From Glebionis coronaria (lineage: Eukaryota > Streptophyta > Magnoliopsida > Asterales > Asteraceae): a DNA stretch of 64,000 bases. The translations under genes were made by a program, and so were the position numbers. Location: positions 26,003,224 to 26,067,223 of the forward strand of contig CM046876.1 in the NCBI GenBank assembly GCA_025667525.1. Direction: 5' to 3'. Numbering within the stretch: position 1 is the stretch's first letter; each line of letters starts with the position of its first letter. Below the pieces are notes generated by a model. The model ran no database searches. It saw nothing but the letters and a program-made list of their open reading frames with translations, and was not told where the DNA came from. Below, piece after piece: positions 35,061-49,473 of this stretch.

Positions 35061-37758
35061 TTTCGAGTTATGGATTTCGTTTTCGATTGTCAATTTACTC
35101 AGTTCACAGTAATCTATAAATATAAGGAATGATAACACCATAGCTCTTCATGATGACGAGCTCGGTAGAATAAAATATTTTTCCGACAACTCTCTCAGTT
35201 GTACGGTAATTCCTTAAATTCAGATGGTGCTGACGTATAGTGCACAAGCCATAGGTGCAACACCGAGAATATAATCAAATACCAATTTCAACTTGCCTTA
35301 ATGGCGAAAGTCTAGGTAATTCACTAGCAAATACCTCCTAAAGTTTCAGATAACATAAACATCTCCTAATACATTTATTTTAAGTTCTTCCTAGATTATA
35401 ATATCTATGACTAATTCACAACCATTCACGGTAAAATTTCAAGTCTAAATGCAGGATACGGTCATCCATCAAGAATTATTTAGATCACTTTTTATAATCA
35501 ACATCTTATCATTTAGGGGATTTCTACTCGAGTTCCCATCAATTAAGACAATGTCGTCATGTCATAATCAATCAATCCATTCTACTGGCACTATTAACTT
35601 TCCAGTTTCATTGCCGTCGATAAGATGTGAACTTCTCAAATGATTAATAATAACTCATAATCCTTCTCAAATTCAAGGATATATGGAGACATAACTAACC
35701 TTAAAAGAGTAAGGTCAACGCATAATCTATGCGAGAGAATTTCAAATCAGATACAGACGAAAACATTTATTGAATATGAATATATCCCATGTTTTCATAA
35801 TTTGAGTACGCATTCGAAAGCTCCTCAGATCGTTACCTAGGTCATTCAAATGAAATCAACTCAAAAGAAAAGATAGGAACGTCGATACATCCAGTCGGGT
35901 ATCAACACTCGATAATCAGATACTTTTCCTAAGAATCTCACTACGGGAGAATTGGACAAGAAGGAAATATCAATTGTCAAATAAGACAATTTCCACAGAT
36001 GAGTAAATTCGACTCAGAAGAATAGATGCTACAAGCACATATGTAGGTGTCCCTAACACTATGTCCCTATTTTTCACTTCTTGCAGATCTCATAAAATTT
36101 TAATCTTTCACAATCTTTAAAGAAAATTTAGTGTTTATTCATTAGTTTTATGGTGACTACTAATCAGTTTTGCATGGTCCATTCCAAATTGTATGTAGGC
36201 GCGCAACTATATACAATTTTCAAGATTAACGATGCAATACTCAGTTCGTCAAAATATTATCATCATGTTTATAATAAAAACATTTTCATGCTTAATTCTT
36301 TAAATAAGAATCAAAGATAAATTTACAAAGATTTTCTTTGTTATGAAAACAGTTAAGTTTTCCAAGGTACTTTATAAACAACCTCATTTTGATAACAATC
36401 ACTTATAAATCTTACTTTGAATAATCCTTATAGTGATGAAAATTCAATTTTTCTCAAGGGATACTATTGTATCTTATAAAAACAACGAGTGATCTGCAAA
36501 AGAGTGATGAAAAGTTGTTCACCAAGAACTAACTTCAATATAATAGGAAATGAGCTTAGCCAATTAATCATGAGGTTCATGACCTCGATGGCACTCACGA
36601 AGAATGATTCACAACGTAACTCAAATCAAGATGAGTACTTGTTCAATGATTGCATCACTAATGCGAACATTAGGATGAAGCAACAAAAGATAGATAACAT
36701 CGATACATGTAAGATTTAGCAATCAAATGTAGTCTTTTTATTAATCACAAACAAGTCAAAATTGTACCGTAACACATTACGTGTCACTATGTCATACAAT
36801 TCTCAAAACTCATCCTACCAACTGATGTCTCAGTTAAGTTAGGGATTTTTAAAAGATACCACAATGAATACTAATCTACAAGAGTCATTAGGTGTTCCAC
36901 ATGTGCCAGAAGATCCATCGGTCTCAATTCAGAAGAAGATTTCTTCAATTTATTTCTTGGACACTGGGCATCCTCGTTAGTGGACAATGGCCTAGGAACA
37001 ACACTTATCATAAACTAACAATCATTTAAAACCTTATAATTCAATCACAGGACTTAACGACTTATATTAACAATCTCATATTCTGTACGGGTTTAATTTT
37101 TACATCATTCAAGTTTCAACCAACTTATACTCAATTCGATATTCTACCTCATTTTTCAATACTTTCAACCTTATTCTTAGGCCTTAATAGGCAATAAAAG
37201 CTCGATATGAACAACACTTAATTTCCAATCCTATAGCTCCTTACAACAATATTTATCAAATGAGTCACTAGTATTAAATGACTCACACATTCAATTAGAC
37301 TTCTCGGAAAGGTACTAGTGGCGTGAGGCTTTTGTGTAATGGTTCCAATAACAGCCTCAAGTGCAACATTCACCCTTTCGATTTCAAATTTAAGAATTGG
37401 GTGACAACGAATCAGATGACATCTTTCCAGGTGATAACGTTTTGTCAAACTCCACTCTATAAGGAAAGATCGTCATGACATCGATATCAGATTTGATCTC
37501 GCCAATTCTTCTTCAAGATCTCAATCAACTACTATCTACATTTCTACGAATATTAACCATTTTGTTGGGATCATAAATATCCACAACTTGGTTTAGATCT
37601 AGGATAGCTAGAATTCCTACGAGAATAACTTCGATTAATTTACTAGGGGATTTAGGGTTCCTTGTGACAATCTACGTCGTATAAATACCTCGTATAAATA
37701 TCAAAACAATCATCAAACAATCATGTAATAAAATTACATCATATATATATAATCCAAG

Positions 37759-37877
<119 letters not shown>

Positions 37878-38039
37878 TAACACTTCTCAGTCTGGCCTTG
37901 TTGGTAACTCGGGAATTCTTCGGCACCGTTATAGTCAAAAGATTTTTAGACATTTTTAGAAAAATGTTTATAGTTAAAAGATTTTGAAATGTTTTATTCA
38001 AAACCTTGGTTTTAAAATCTTTCGTTCTCTATAACGAGA

Positions 38040-38051
38040 GCTCTGGTACCA
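38040..38051 (-). other. gypsy-2 primer-binding site
   Basis: Minus strand TGGTACCAGAGC, one base different from the usual initiator-Met site TGGTATCAGAGC, three bases from the 5' LTR. Confidence 0.8.
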
Positions 38052-38054
38052 AAC

Positions 38055-41000
38055 TGTAACACCCCCAAATTTATACAACTCAATACAGCGGAAGACTATT
38101 TGGTGTTACAGGATAGCACATTACTCACATCATAGACAACACATAAAAATCGCGTCGTTTATTAATAAAGCATTTCCATTCATAAATATCAAAGTTACAT
38201 CAGTCCTAAGTCATATTATTTCATACAAAGTTTTACAAAGTATTTGAATGGAAATTATTGTTTAAGTGCGGGCCATGAATTCTTGTTGTCTTCCCGAGAA
38301 TTACCTTCAAGTACCTGAGATAAAACATGTTAAAAGAAAAGGTCAGCGATAACGCCGAGTGAATTCATAGAGTTTAATAAATTACATCAATATAACTTTG
38401 GTATAAAATTATTACCAAAAATCGTTTCGTACAAATCATTGTAACAGGCCGTAAAATAGCCAAATTCATTTTTATACAAATCCTTATCGAAAATCATAAT
38501 ATAGGCATTTGCCTTAAAAATCATTATACGAGCCAATGTCGTAAAAACATCATACAATACGTCTTATGACGTTGTATAGAGTTAAATAAAAACCGTTATA
38601 TGAATATGGTTATGAAAACCAAAACACGAACATGATATCAATAGTATGACCCCGTATTGCTAGTCAGGCAATACATCGTAATTCGGTGCGTATAGTAGTA
38701 TTTCGTTAATTGGATTATTATAAGTCGCATGACATTGTTACCTTACTAAAACAAACAACGGGTAGCTAGCCCGAAACTCATTTGCCCATCTAAATTAGCG
38801 TGTCGTCACAAAGGTCACGCTATGTAAATCTTCTCATACATAAATTCGCTTACCAATCAGTGTGGCACGACGGGGATCAACCGTCAAGGCGCGAACTGGG
38901 GTGATCGTCCCCAAATAGTACTATTATATGCATAAGCGTCTACCAAATCCCGGTAGTTCACAATTCATGCTAATGGGACTTTTAGTGACATAACCTAACT
39001 TTAATAATCCATTTTATTTCATCTATCGGGTCCTTTAATCATTCATAGTGTCATACAATCATCCGGGTCTAAATCAATAAACAAACAATCGGGACAAATG
39101 GTGTCCTATTTTATAAAAACTAACATGTTATCTCCCTCGCGGGTTTATAAAACATTTATAAAAACATTTAAAAGAGTGCGAGGATATGAACTCACGTTGA
39201 TGTGGGAAGGCGGGTTATCGGCAATTCGGACGTACGGTACGTGCTTCAATCACGGAAACCTAGACAAATAATACTCGTCTTAGACTCATGTCCAATGACT
39301 TTATAAAAATAACAATTATGTATACATATGATGATTATATATATATGATGATCAAGTGGGTTTACATATTCTCGTTTACTCATTTTAGTGTTATGTGTCG
39401 ATAACTTTTATACTAATTTACTAGTTTGACCTATTTACGTGTTTTAAGTACAATAAACTTATTATAAGTTCTTTAACTTGTATTAATCCATTTTATACTT
39501 GTATTATCAGTATTTACCCTTTACATGTTGGGCCTAAATGGGTTAAGCCCAATAAATAAGTTTATAAGTGTTTTAGCCCATTTTGTTGTATTATTAGTCC
39601 AATAACGTTAATTTAGCCCGTTAATTTCCGTATGTTTTATAGTTCGGGTTCTATCAGTTTTTACTTGTTATATATGTTTATATATCAGTATATGAGTTTT
39701 AAAAACTTTACATTAGACGGTTTTGATCGTCTATGTTTTAATTGGCGAAAAACGTTAATTTTACGGTAATAGCCGAAAAAGTCGTAAAAATCATGTTTAT
39801 AGTTTTATAACTTATAAAACTTATCAAAATACCATTTTTATAAAATGTCCATTTTATTTATCATTTTATATACTTATATAAATGTAATATATAAGTTAGT
39901 GGGTTTTAATTCACATTTTATATTATTTTTATTTGAGTGCTTATATAATACTATTATACTTTAATTTCCCAAAAATCTGATTTTTACCTTCACTTTCACC
40001 ATTTTTACCATATCTTGAGTTATATACGGAGATAGAAGCTCATTTTTGGACACCATAAACTACATGATATGTGATACAATTAACTTAGTTTTAGCTACTG
40101 CTCAATCCAGCTCTAAATATCCTTAACAGTCCGTCCAAAACTGACTATTCAGATTGGTACTCTAAACTTGTTTTGATCATATCTCACTCATTATAATGAT
40201 TCCATTGCATGGCAAACTCTCACATGTGTACAAGAAATATTACTTACTGTATATTGATTCTAATTTGCCATTTTATCAGTCTAACATGTGGTTAGTTACT
40301 GTTTTTATACAGCCTACCATTTAAGCAAGATTAACCATTTTTACATATAGTTTTTCATCTTTTTACCCATGATTATCAACACCAAATCCCCACACAATAT
40401 TTTTATCATCATATAATCATCATATACATATACAATAGGAAAGAAAATACATGATTAAATAATCAAAATAACAAGAGGATGAGGAGAACAATCTTTATAC
40501 CACCATGATGATGTAGGTTATGATCAAGACATGGATTTTTGATGGAGAAACTTGTGATAAATCAAGACCATCTTCAAGACCACCATTCTTCAAGAACTCC
40601 TTGTGGAAAATCATCCCCAAGACACCAACAAAACTTCTCCTTGGATGTTAAAACTTGCACCAATCTTCATCTCTTTGAATGGAGATTAACATATGTTAAT
40701 TATAACAAATGTTTGTGGTTAAAATTGATCAAATGAGGGTGTTCTTGGTGGAGATGGGACGAATTTTTAGAGAGAGGAAAGGGAAAATGTGTGGTTTTGC
40801 ATGTGTTGAATGAGAGCTAGTGGTAAAGGGTTAGTGGTTTTGTGTAGTTTTAGCTTACATTGTAAGCTTAATGTAACAAGTGTCTTGCTTGTTTATGAGG
40901 TTTTGACACATCATGGTGTGTGTTGGAGACTTGTTAACCATCCCATGTATAGGGGTGGGACAAGTTTATCTTGTCTCATCCCAATTTAATTACGGGTAGT

Positions 41001-41484
41001 CCTCGATTCTAGTTTCCTCAATTTTCGTGCCCTCGGGTCGTTTTACGAAATTTTTTTTATAAATTATGAATCAACGACACAAAACGAATCTAATAAAAAT
41101 TGTCTCATAAAAAACGGAGTTCAAACACGTAAATACGAAATCCTAAGGTTTCCGATTTAGTCGTAAAGGACGTTAAATTATAATCGTAAGTCCTAATCTC
41201 TTCTCGTAAATTTGTGAGTTTATGAACCAACACAAATTTAAAATACCAAAATAATATTCACGGATAAATTTATTTTTTGAAATGTCGAACTGTCACCAAA
41301 ACGGTGTATGTAAACGTGAGCACGTAACGTAGAATCCTCCGGTTTAGACGTAGTCGATGCTACTTCAAGACGTAAATCCAAATTTCTTCCCAAAAATAAG
41401 TGAGTTCATAATATAACATTAAAATAATGTTTTTAAATAATATCTGAGAATAAAATATCAACCATAAATTGACGGATTGTCACA
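38055..41484 (-). repeat. gypsy-2 5' LTR
   Basis: 3,430 bp, direct repeat of 29130-32564. Confidence 0.92.
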
Positions 41485-41489
41485 AAAGT

Positions 41490-41760
41490 GATCCAAAAAA
41501 TAGCGTAATATTTAAACCTACTTTCACTCGGAAGAGGGGATGTCCACAAATCCGAGTGAATTATTTCAAACACAGATGCAACGTTAGACTCCGAACTATA
41601 AAATGGTAGCTTAGTATGTTTACCCAATTGACAAGCATGACATAAAGTTGTTGACTTTGATTTATTATATGAAATAAAGTGGCTAGACTCTAAACGACGA
41701 AGCACATCTTCACCAGGATGACCAAGGCGTCTGTGCCACCTAGTAGGACTTAATGAAAGT
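41490..41760 (-). pseudogene. copia pre-integrase and integrase N-terminus
   Basis: On the minus strand: an LGHPGEDVLRRLES-type start, then CHACQLGKHTKLPF, which supplies the zinc-binding His and Cys pairs, and EIIHSDLWTSPLP with the first catalytic Asp. The frame stops where gypsy-2 entered, and the copia reading resumes at 29124. Confidence 0.85.
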
Positions 41761-41789
41761 AAAGCAAAAGTTGTGGGTGATGATGATTG

Positions 41790-42413
41790 TTAAGTGACTG
41801 GGTAGAGATCTCTGGTGCTATCACAACGGAGAAGGAGCCTGCGAGTCTGGTAATCCTTCAAAGAAAAGCCATAAGCATCAAATTCCACAGAAACATCATT
41901 ATCACGAGTAAATTTGCGAACTGAAATTAAGTTTTTAATTATATATGGTGTGACAAGGATATTATGAAGGTGTAGAGGTTTATGATGTGTGTACAAAAGG
42001 CTATGACCCGTGTTAGTCACAAGTATTGATTCGCCATTGCCAACAAACACAGATTTATAAATGCTTAGATTGCTAAAAGAAGTGAGCATACCTGTGTTGT
42101 CAGCCAAATGAGAGGAAGCCCATGTATTCATTTTCCATGTGGGATCTTGAAGAGTCATCGTGTGAAATGCATGCAGTAGCAAAGTGGCTTGTGAAGGAAC
42201 ATATGGGTAACCAGCACTAGGCGAAAAACCATAGGGTTTGTTTGGTTGATATACGGGAGCGGGACCTGTTGAACCGAATAAGATGAGACCATGGGCTGTT
42301 GGGGCTGTTGAGCTACATAACCAGGCGAGACCACAGGCTGTTGGGCCTGTTGGGCAACATGACCAGCAATACTTGTTGACAAAAGCGCTTGGGGGACCTG
42401 AATCGGACTGCAA
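41790..42413 (-). pseudogene. copia protease region, active site damaged
   Basis: After a Gly/Pro/Gln-rich linker the frame reads MNTWASSHLADNTGMLTSFS, where copia proteases have Asp-(S/T)-Gly-Ala. Here the Asp is Asn and the Gly is Trp, so the aspartic protease is dead. Further landmarks are NGESILVTNTGHS and LHNILVTPYIIKNLISVRKF. Confidence 0.8.
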
Positions 42414-42459
42414 TAAGGTTGGGCTTGTGGCCCAAGTCCACTATGGACATATTTATACC

Positions 42460-43420
42460 TCACATTAGGTTTAATATTGGAAGTAGTAGATGTATGGTGT
42501 GCTTGTTTGTTCTCTCATGGGATACTAGTATTATTTTGCTTATTAGTATGTTGCCTACCACGAGATGAATTATAAGACAAAGAGGTTTTATGACTAGCAT
42601 TATGTGCATCAGGCCTACGTCTTGTGTCATGCAATCCATGTACAAACTTGTAGCGACTTTCATAAGTACACGTTCTGCGCCTATAATTACGGCAATGTTC
42701 AATATTAGAGGAGGCCGTAGTGTGAATGTTTTCATTTGAGTTTGTGGCAACAAGGACAGTTGGTGAGGAGGATGAGTGTTGATAAGAGGATGTAGAATTA
42801 GATTGTTGAAGCATGTCATTCTCCTCTAGTAAAACCATGGAGCGCACATCATCAAACTTAGGGAGTTTTTCCCTATGACGTATGATACGTGCTACCTCGG
42901 GAAATCGAGAACGAAGGCCATTAATAGCGTATGTAAAAAGGCTTGAGTCACTTACCGTGGAGCCCAAATTCGCGAGGCGAACGGCTTTGCTCTTCATGGC
43001 TTGAAAGTAATCTGTGACGGGGAGATTACCAATACTCATATTGCGGATCTCGTTGTCTAGTTGAATGACACGCGCATCCTTGTTGCCATGAAAAATCTTT
43101 TTGAGACGTTCCCAAACTTCATAGGCGGTGTCGCTGTCATCAATGACCATATCAACCAACTTTGGAGATATAGTAGAGTACATCCATATGACGAATAACG
43201 AGTCATTGGTGTCATGATAAGTGTCAGTGGCGGTGATAGTAGATGTGGTCGTGGAGGGAGCATCAAGATGATGTTACACATCATAAGTTTTGCAAAATCT
43301 TTTAAACAAGGCACTCCATGAGATGTAATTGAGTTTATCAAGATCAAGTGGTGTAGGGATACAAGCCTTTATGCTAGCTATGGAGTAACATTCTCAATGG
43401 GTTGTTTAGTATGGGTAGAA
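42460..43420 (-). pseudogene. copia gag
   Basis: The central piece (42515-43183) is a UBN2-type copia gag: AYEVWERLKKIFHGNKDARV, QLDNEIRNMSIGNLPVTDYF, INGLRSRFPEVARII. It ends in CRNYRRRTCTYESRYKFVHG, which looks like a CCCH-type finger with its third Cys changed to Tyr rather than a CCHC knuckle. An upstream frame (43057-43347) holds the N-terminus, shifted. Confidence 0.8.
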
Positions 43421-43536
43421 GGTCCTGTCATTATTCTAATGACAGTGGGTTTTGCTACAGTAGTTTAGCATGCAAGAGAAGAAAAGAAAAATGATACAGC
43501 GTGTAGTTTTTAGAAAAAATTAGGAGAGGAGGATAT

Positions 43537-43549
43537 GGCTTTGATACCA
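43537..43549 (-). other. copia primer-binding site
   Basis: Minus strand TGGTATCAAAGCC directly abuts the end of the 5' LTR, so there is no gap base. It is a typical copia initiator-Met primer site. Confidence 0.85.
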
Positions 43550-43685
43550 TATTGAGAATGTTATTTGCGTGCCCTCTTATTCATCATCTGACATCCTTAT
43601 ATACAAATAAGTCCTAAGACTATTTAAGGTAAATCTCTACTAATATGGGATAGGCACTACAGCTAACCACAATCAATCATGTACA
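43550..43685 (-). repeat. copia 5' LTR, first part
   Basis: Matches 26436-26571. It breaks at TGTACA, where the CACTA element begins. The remainder is at 62560-62609. Confidence 0.88.
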
Positions 43686-44110
43686 CACTACAAGAAAAAA
43701 TGTTAGGTTTTATAGGACATCAGTTAGTGTCCTATAAACTTAGTTTATAGGACCTTTAACGTAATGGGACCAAAACTAAAGTGTCCTCTAGGTGGGGGTT
43801 GTAATAGATATTTAGGACACATATGAGGGTTTTAATAGACACCAACATAATGAAACTAATCCTTTGGTCCTATAATATGTTTAATACGACTAATATGATG
43901 TCCAATATACCACATAATAGGATGTTTTACAGTGTCCTAATATCTACTTATCATCCTGTAATATTTTAGGGACACATTTATGGGTCCTAAAAGATATTTT
44001 AATAGTGTATAAACTCTCTTTTTAGTACGAAGAAAAGAGTCCTAATACAAAAGTGACCTTTTCAGGACCAAATTTTGTGTCGTAAAAGGATCTATGGATT
44101 TCCTTTTATC
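43686..44110. repeat. CACTA left subterminal repeats
   Basis: Many short copies of TAGGAC, GTCCTA and GTCCTATAA in both orientations. These are presumed transposase-binding sites by analogy with En/Spm. Confidence 0.7.
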
Positions 44111-44788
44111 CCAAAAACATGTCATAATCACTTGTGTCTATATAAGTAACATTATAAAAAAAAATAAGCAAACTACATTTAAAACAAAAGGAAAATGATT
44201 CAATAAGCAAGAAAATATTTCGTTGCAAGAGAAGTTATCGACTGAATTCAAATAGCATTAAAAGATTCTTGCCGGTTGCCACAACTCAGAACCATAAGAA
44301 AAATAGAAGCATGTGGTCCTGAATTACATAAGGCCATTTTAACAAGATACCATGAAAAGAAACTAGAATCCGTAAGTCTTGGACATCATGCATCGTCTTC
44401 ACATGGCACCTACATATAAACAAACATATACTTACTAAAATTAAGATTAGATCTAAATAAATTCAACTTTATATACAGATTTTACTAGTTAAGCTGTTAC
44501 AACATTTTAAAAAGTAAATATCCAAACAGGTGGTAAATTCTCATGCAACATAATGAATCCTTGATACAATAACTAAAACACCAAAACTCTATGCTCACTT
44601 GAAGATGTGTGGCCATGTCATATTTTTAAAGCACGACAACAGATCATAGACAAGCTACCATGAATTGATGTTGTATGAACTAGTAACATGGAATTTAAGT
44701 AACCGTCTCAAGATGATAAATAATGTATACCTTTTTAGGGACAAATTTAGACAGGAATGTTGAACAGGGGCAGATGTACTTGGATGGT

Positions 44789-45080
44789 GGGGGGGGGGGG
44801 GGGGGGGGGGGAGGGGCGCCCCCCATGGCTCGCCAAAAAAAATCAAATTTTAGTGTAAACATTTTTTTAGTGCCATTTTATTAAAGGGCACCCCATTGTA
44901 GAATCGTATTGCCCCCCACTCGAAAAAAAACAATGTAAAAACCTTCAAATTGCCCCCCAAAAAGAAAAAAAACAACGTAAAAACCTTATATTTGTATCTT
45001 TATTTTAGTGTATACAACGACTTTTTTCCAAAAAAAAAAATTTCCCCCACTCTGCTAACTTCCTGGTTCCGCCACTGATG
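44789..45080. repeat. Poly-G tract and GCCCCC-rich repeat
   Basis: A run of 23 G (44789-44811) is followed by a dispersed repeat rich in GCCCCCC that ends TTCCTGGTTCCGCCACTGA, whose complement AGTGGCGGAACCAGGA is a common start of non-autonomous plant repeats. Confidence 0.55.
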
Positions 45081-46330
45081 TTGAAACAGCCACATAGCCA
45101 AACAATATGCATTCATACACAGCTCGATAATCTACAGAGACACGGAAGAGAATTTTTGTGGAGATCAATAATGTTTTCAGCGACTTTGTTGGTTCCTCTA
45201 TAGTACATCAACCACCCAGAAATGATATTCAAGCTTTTGTTGATTAGCTCAATGATGTACTGGCTGCTCGTTCACCAACAGGAGTCTTCAGTTTCAGGAG
45301 ATGATTTTGTTATGTTAATTGATGTTGGTCTGGTTTGGTCGCTTACACGTAGTAGAAGTGATGGACCTGGATCATGTTGATTCACTAAAGGTCACCTGGG
45401 ATTGTAAAGGTTTTAGAGTAGTTGAATAGAACACATACCTATCTGTCGCACGAAGTATAAAGCCTCTCCGAGTTAGGATGGTGGGTAGAATGGTAACTAT
45501 CATGTCACTAGAATAAACCTCGATTTCAATTTGCCTCGTCTAACAAAAAATAATATCAATAATAATATGTTTTGGTTTGTTTTCGCTTTCGGAATTATGG
45601 ACACGGTATTTACTATTTAGATAATAAAAAAAAGTTTTCCTAAGATGCATGTTATAACCATTGAGAATATATTTAGTTACCATAGTGAGGATAACTTAAG
45701 CAATTAATAGTTCTCACACTAAGACAATGGTCAAGTGGACTCACAGTATCAACTATCTGGTGACATGCCCGCAATCTTGTATCTCTCTCATGACTGACAC
45801 AGTAATTAGTTTATATTCTTAACATATATGGTTATCTCTTAGCTTGTTGATGAAATTTCCCTAATACGGCAGAATTTTAGTTTTCAAATTTTCAGATAAA
45901 GCTCATAGGGAAGTAGGGAGAGCACTAACCAATATGCATTTCTTAACAGAATTCATTTAACAATACAAATTATAGGCGCGTTTGGGTACTTATCTTGGCA
46001 TTACACTATTTAAGTCTATCAGCAAAAATATTTTCTAAGATACTATTTGCTTTGCTCCTGATGAGATCTCTTGATAAGTACGATATATTACATCAAGAAA
46101 ACTTTGTGAACATGTTTAACGAAAAACTATCACATCAAACCTTTAAATAAAAAAGTTTAACAGGGTTTTATCAATAGACTTTTGGCACCTTTGCACCCGT
46201 CTAACTGATCCTCTTTCTAGTTAGTTCCTGTTTGACCAAGTTAATCACCTAGTTTAAAGTATATAGGCAGAATATTCAACCACTATCTAAACCCAAATAT
46301 ACCATGGGCACTTCAGCAATGCAAAGAGCT
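45081..46330. other. CACTA interior, no gene recognised
   Basis: AT-rich sequence without a supported coding frame. It could hold remnants of the CACTA transposase genes or introns of a captured gene, but I see no motif. Confidence 0.35.
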
Positions 46331-46333
46331 TAC

Positions 46334-47655
46334 CAACTGCCGTCCAGCAATAATGGCACTGATAGCAACAACTGCCTTTACAGCAGCCAATCCAAGAGCT
46401 TCAGCAATCACGAAGAAGCCAATCTAAAAAAATGGCTCATTATAAAGGGAGTTATAACTTTGTGATCAAGTTACTATTATCAGTTGATAGAACATAAGAA
46501 GTTACAACTAAAATGTAATCTGACCAACTAGCTTTAAATTTATGAGAATAACTATTGCTCGAAAAGAAAGAAAAAAAGATCATTCGTAGAATATTCCATT
46601 TTTTAGAGAAATATATCGTTAGTAGAATGCATACAACTAAGAATTTTAAAGAATAAAACAGCATAGGGAGATAAATTAAACGTGTATATCTTTAACAGAT
46701 GAATAGTGGACATCCTTACCCCTCCAATAGATGAATTTGGTCATATAAGAGGTATAAAAATCAGCAAAACAACCACCGCCAAATCCTGTCAGAGAAAGAG
46801 GCATACATTAGATGCAATGTTCATATCATCTACTGCACTCTTTTTATACTTAGTAATTTTGAGATCTCCTCAGTGTCACTTTTGTGATAAATGTAGTGCA
46901 AAACCATAGTTTACATATTTTTTTCTTATTAAAGGAGTATATATGAATAACAAAGTCTCGTAGTTTACAAAAAACTAAATTCACATAATCACTACCAACC
47001 ATCAAAGCACAAGATACTTGGAAAAGTAAAACAGAAAATGTGCCCTATCCATGACGTGATGTGCTCTCCCCTCGCTGCTGCAATACCTATTAGATAAAGC
47101 AAACAAATTTGCTTGTGAGTACTGTATTACAATGAAATACGCTACATTTTTGTGTTATGGTGCATTACTAAAGAAGGATAAAGCTAACAAGGTTTACTAT
47201 ATCAGATCACACAATAAAAAAAGGATACCAAATGTAGTTACAATAATCAACTGTCAGTGATTACCTACAGGACGACTTCTGTAGAAGATATTGTCAAACC
47301 ATTACCGATGACAATTGTAGCGGCAACAACAAGTCCTAACTGTCCACATACAAAATGGACAGCTAACCCTATCACAACAGCTGTCACCAACACCTGTATC
47401 ACATAAAAAGTTTAAATATGTGGTAATACAACACAATACATAACCCAAGCTGCAAAAAGCATTTAGTTTCAGTTAACAACTGATACACATATAGTACATA
47501 GAGAATATCTTAATTTGAATTTATATGTTCAAACCTCAATGCCAATATTAAAAATCAAGAAAACAACTCCAAATTTGACGATTGCTTTTGTTGCGTAAAC
47601 GTTACATATAATCGAAAGACTATAAGGTACAATCAAGATACCAGAACAGGACTCC
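46334..47655 (-). pseudogene. KEA: Captured KEA-type K+/H+ antiporter fragment (5 exons)
   Basis: KEA1/2-type proteins are CPA2 antiporters of the chloroplast inner envelope. Five exons with proper GT-AG borders lie at 47535-47655, 47265-47393, 47018-47086, 46720-46785 and 46334-46423. Recognised peptides are TKAIVKFGVVFLIFNIGIE, AVHFVCGQLG with ATIVIGNGL, VLQQRGESTSRHG, DLAVVVLLIFIPLI and IAEALGLAAVKAVVAISAII. Three exons carry an in-frame stop (end of exon 2, middle of exons 3 and 4), and exon 1 has a short deletion and shift. The introns are retained, so capture was at DNA level. Only a mid-membrane-domain segment is present, and no activity is possible. Confidence 0.85.
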
Positions 47656-48436
47656 CTGTGAAGCAACCAAATGAAAGACAACCATGCGTGATACATAAAC
47701 ATACCACTCATATCCCTTAACATTATTAAACAATTTCGATAGTGGTTACTAACAGCAAAATAAACGCACCCTTAAGTTCTTGTTTTTTTCTTTTTTGTTC
47801 AAGTGTTCTTTTTATTTTTGCTAGAGTCTGGTGCACATCCCTAGTTAAAGTCAGTGATAATCACTTTGGTTTCATTAATCCATCAAAAGATTGAAACATC
47901 AGGTAAGAATTCAACAATAACCTAACACAAAAGTTAAAAGAATAAAACTTTATTAACTATGTTCCTAAAGAAATCACACACACGAGAAAACTTCAAAGCA
48001 CATAGTAGGAACTCAACCAACTCTAAACAAATTAACATAACTTACAAAGGAGACAAGGTTTTATCACGAATTAAAAATTAACATAATTCCAAGGTTTGAT
48101 CATGAATTACAAAGAAGATAATTTTACCTTAGAATTTTGAAGACAAAGTGAAACCCTAACTTCAATTTGAGGTTCGAGTTTTTCACCCAGACCGTTTCTT
48201 CATTTTAATTAAGCAATAAAATTAATCTTAAAGATAGTTGAAGAAAGTGGATCCTTTGATTTCGTAGCGCCAAAATCAATTGTTGATTCTAATTTTTGCT
48301 AAATCAATTGGCGGGTTTTATTTGCTCCAATTTTGGGGGAGGTTACAGAAGATATGTTTTAGTCAAAAAAGTCTTTATCTTGACCCTTTTATATTTTCAT
48401 TTTTTAATAAATATTCTTTTATATGTTTCTTACATA

Positions 48437-48689
48437 CCCCCTCCGTCCCTAAATAAGTGTCCACTTTAATTTTTTTTTCTTTCTTGTTCAACTTTGACCG
48501 TAAATATTTATATTTGTGTTATATAATACTCGATGTAAAATATATGAATAAATTAAGTTTTAAATGAATTTTTCATTGATATAATTTTTGTCAACTATTG
48601 TATAACACAAGAAACAATATTTACGGTCAAAATTGAAAAAGAAAGACCGCAAAAAGTCAAAGTTGACACTTATTTAGGGACGGAGGGAG
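48437..48689. mobile_element. Stowaway MITE (Tc1/mariner group)
   Basis: 253 bp flanked by TA duplications (48435-48436, 48690-48691). The ends are CCCCTCCGTCCCTAAATAAG and CTTATTTAGGGACGGAGGGAG, close to the plant Stowaway consensus. The two halves fold on each other along most of their length. Confidence 0.92.
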
Positions 48690-49473
48690 TAATATATTAA
48701 CCTTTATATAAAGGAGGAGAATGACGCATCCATAGGAGCAGTGATTCTCCTCACAAACCGACTTAAATATAATATTCCTCCTCTCTCACACCCCTTCATC
48801 CCCTCTCACTATTTTTTCACACACCAACACACACATCCTCCGTTCCATTATTTCAGTTTGTTTCCGTTACATTAATCGTCACCCCGTTTTATTAATTGGG
48901 TTTGCCCTTTGGGGTGATTAGTTTGCCCTTTCGAATGGGGTGATTGGTTTGCCCTTTGTATATAATACACTGCATACTCTCTCTCTCTACCCCAATAATA
49001 TAATTTTGATCGGTTCGATATGATGCATAATCTCTCTCTTTCTCTACCCCAATAATACAATTTTGATCGGTTCGATATGATCTATATCACTGTTTCGATA
49101 TGATCTATATATTTGGGGATCAGTGTTTCGATATGATCTATATATTTTGGGATCGTTGTTACTGTTTCGATATGATCTATATATTTTGGGATCGCTGTTT
49201 CGATATTTTGGTTGGTTTTGATCTAGTCGGCCTAATATTCATGTTGTTAACCTTCAGCTAAATAAGGTAATCTGTGTTTTCTTGGGTGTCTGCTGATTGT
49301 TATTTTTGTTCTGATTGGATTCATAGTCATGTTCCTCTTAAGAACCATCGCCGTCCCAAATCTGCCATTACGGTTGTGTGTTGGCAAATGGTTTTGGCCG
49401 TCGTAGTTTGTAACACTCACAGGATGTGTATGGTAAACTAATATAAGCTATAATTGTTATCTCAGCCTTCGGT

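Noticed and set aside
48872..49060. YYWGRERER-containing minus-strand frames here and at 50373-50564
   Set aside because: They come from TC-rich microsatellite and spacer sequence present in both units of the tandem duplication.
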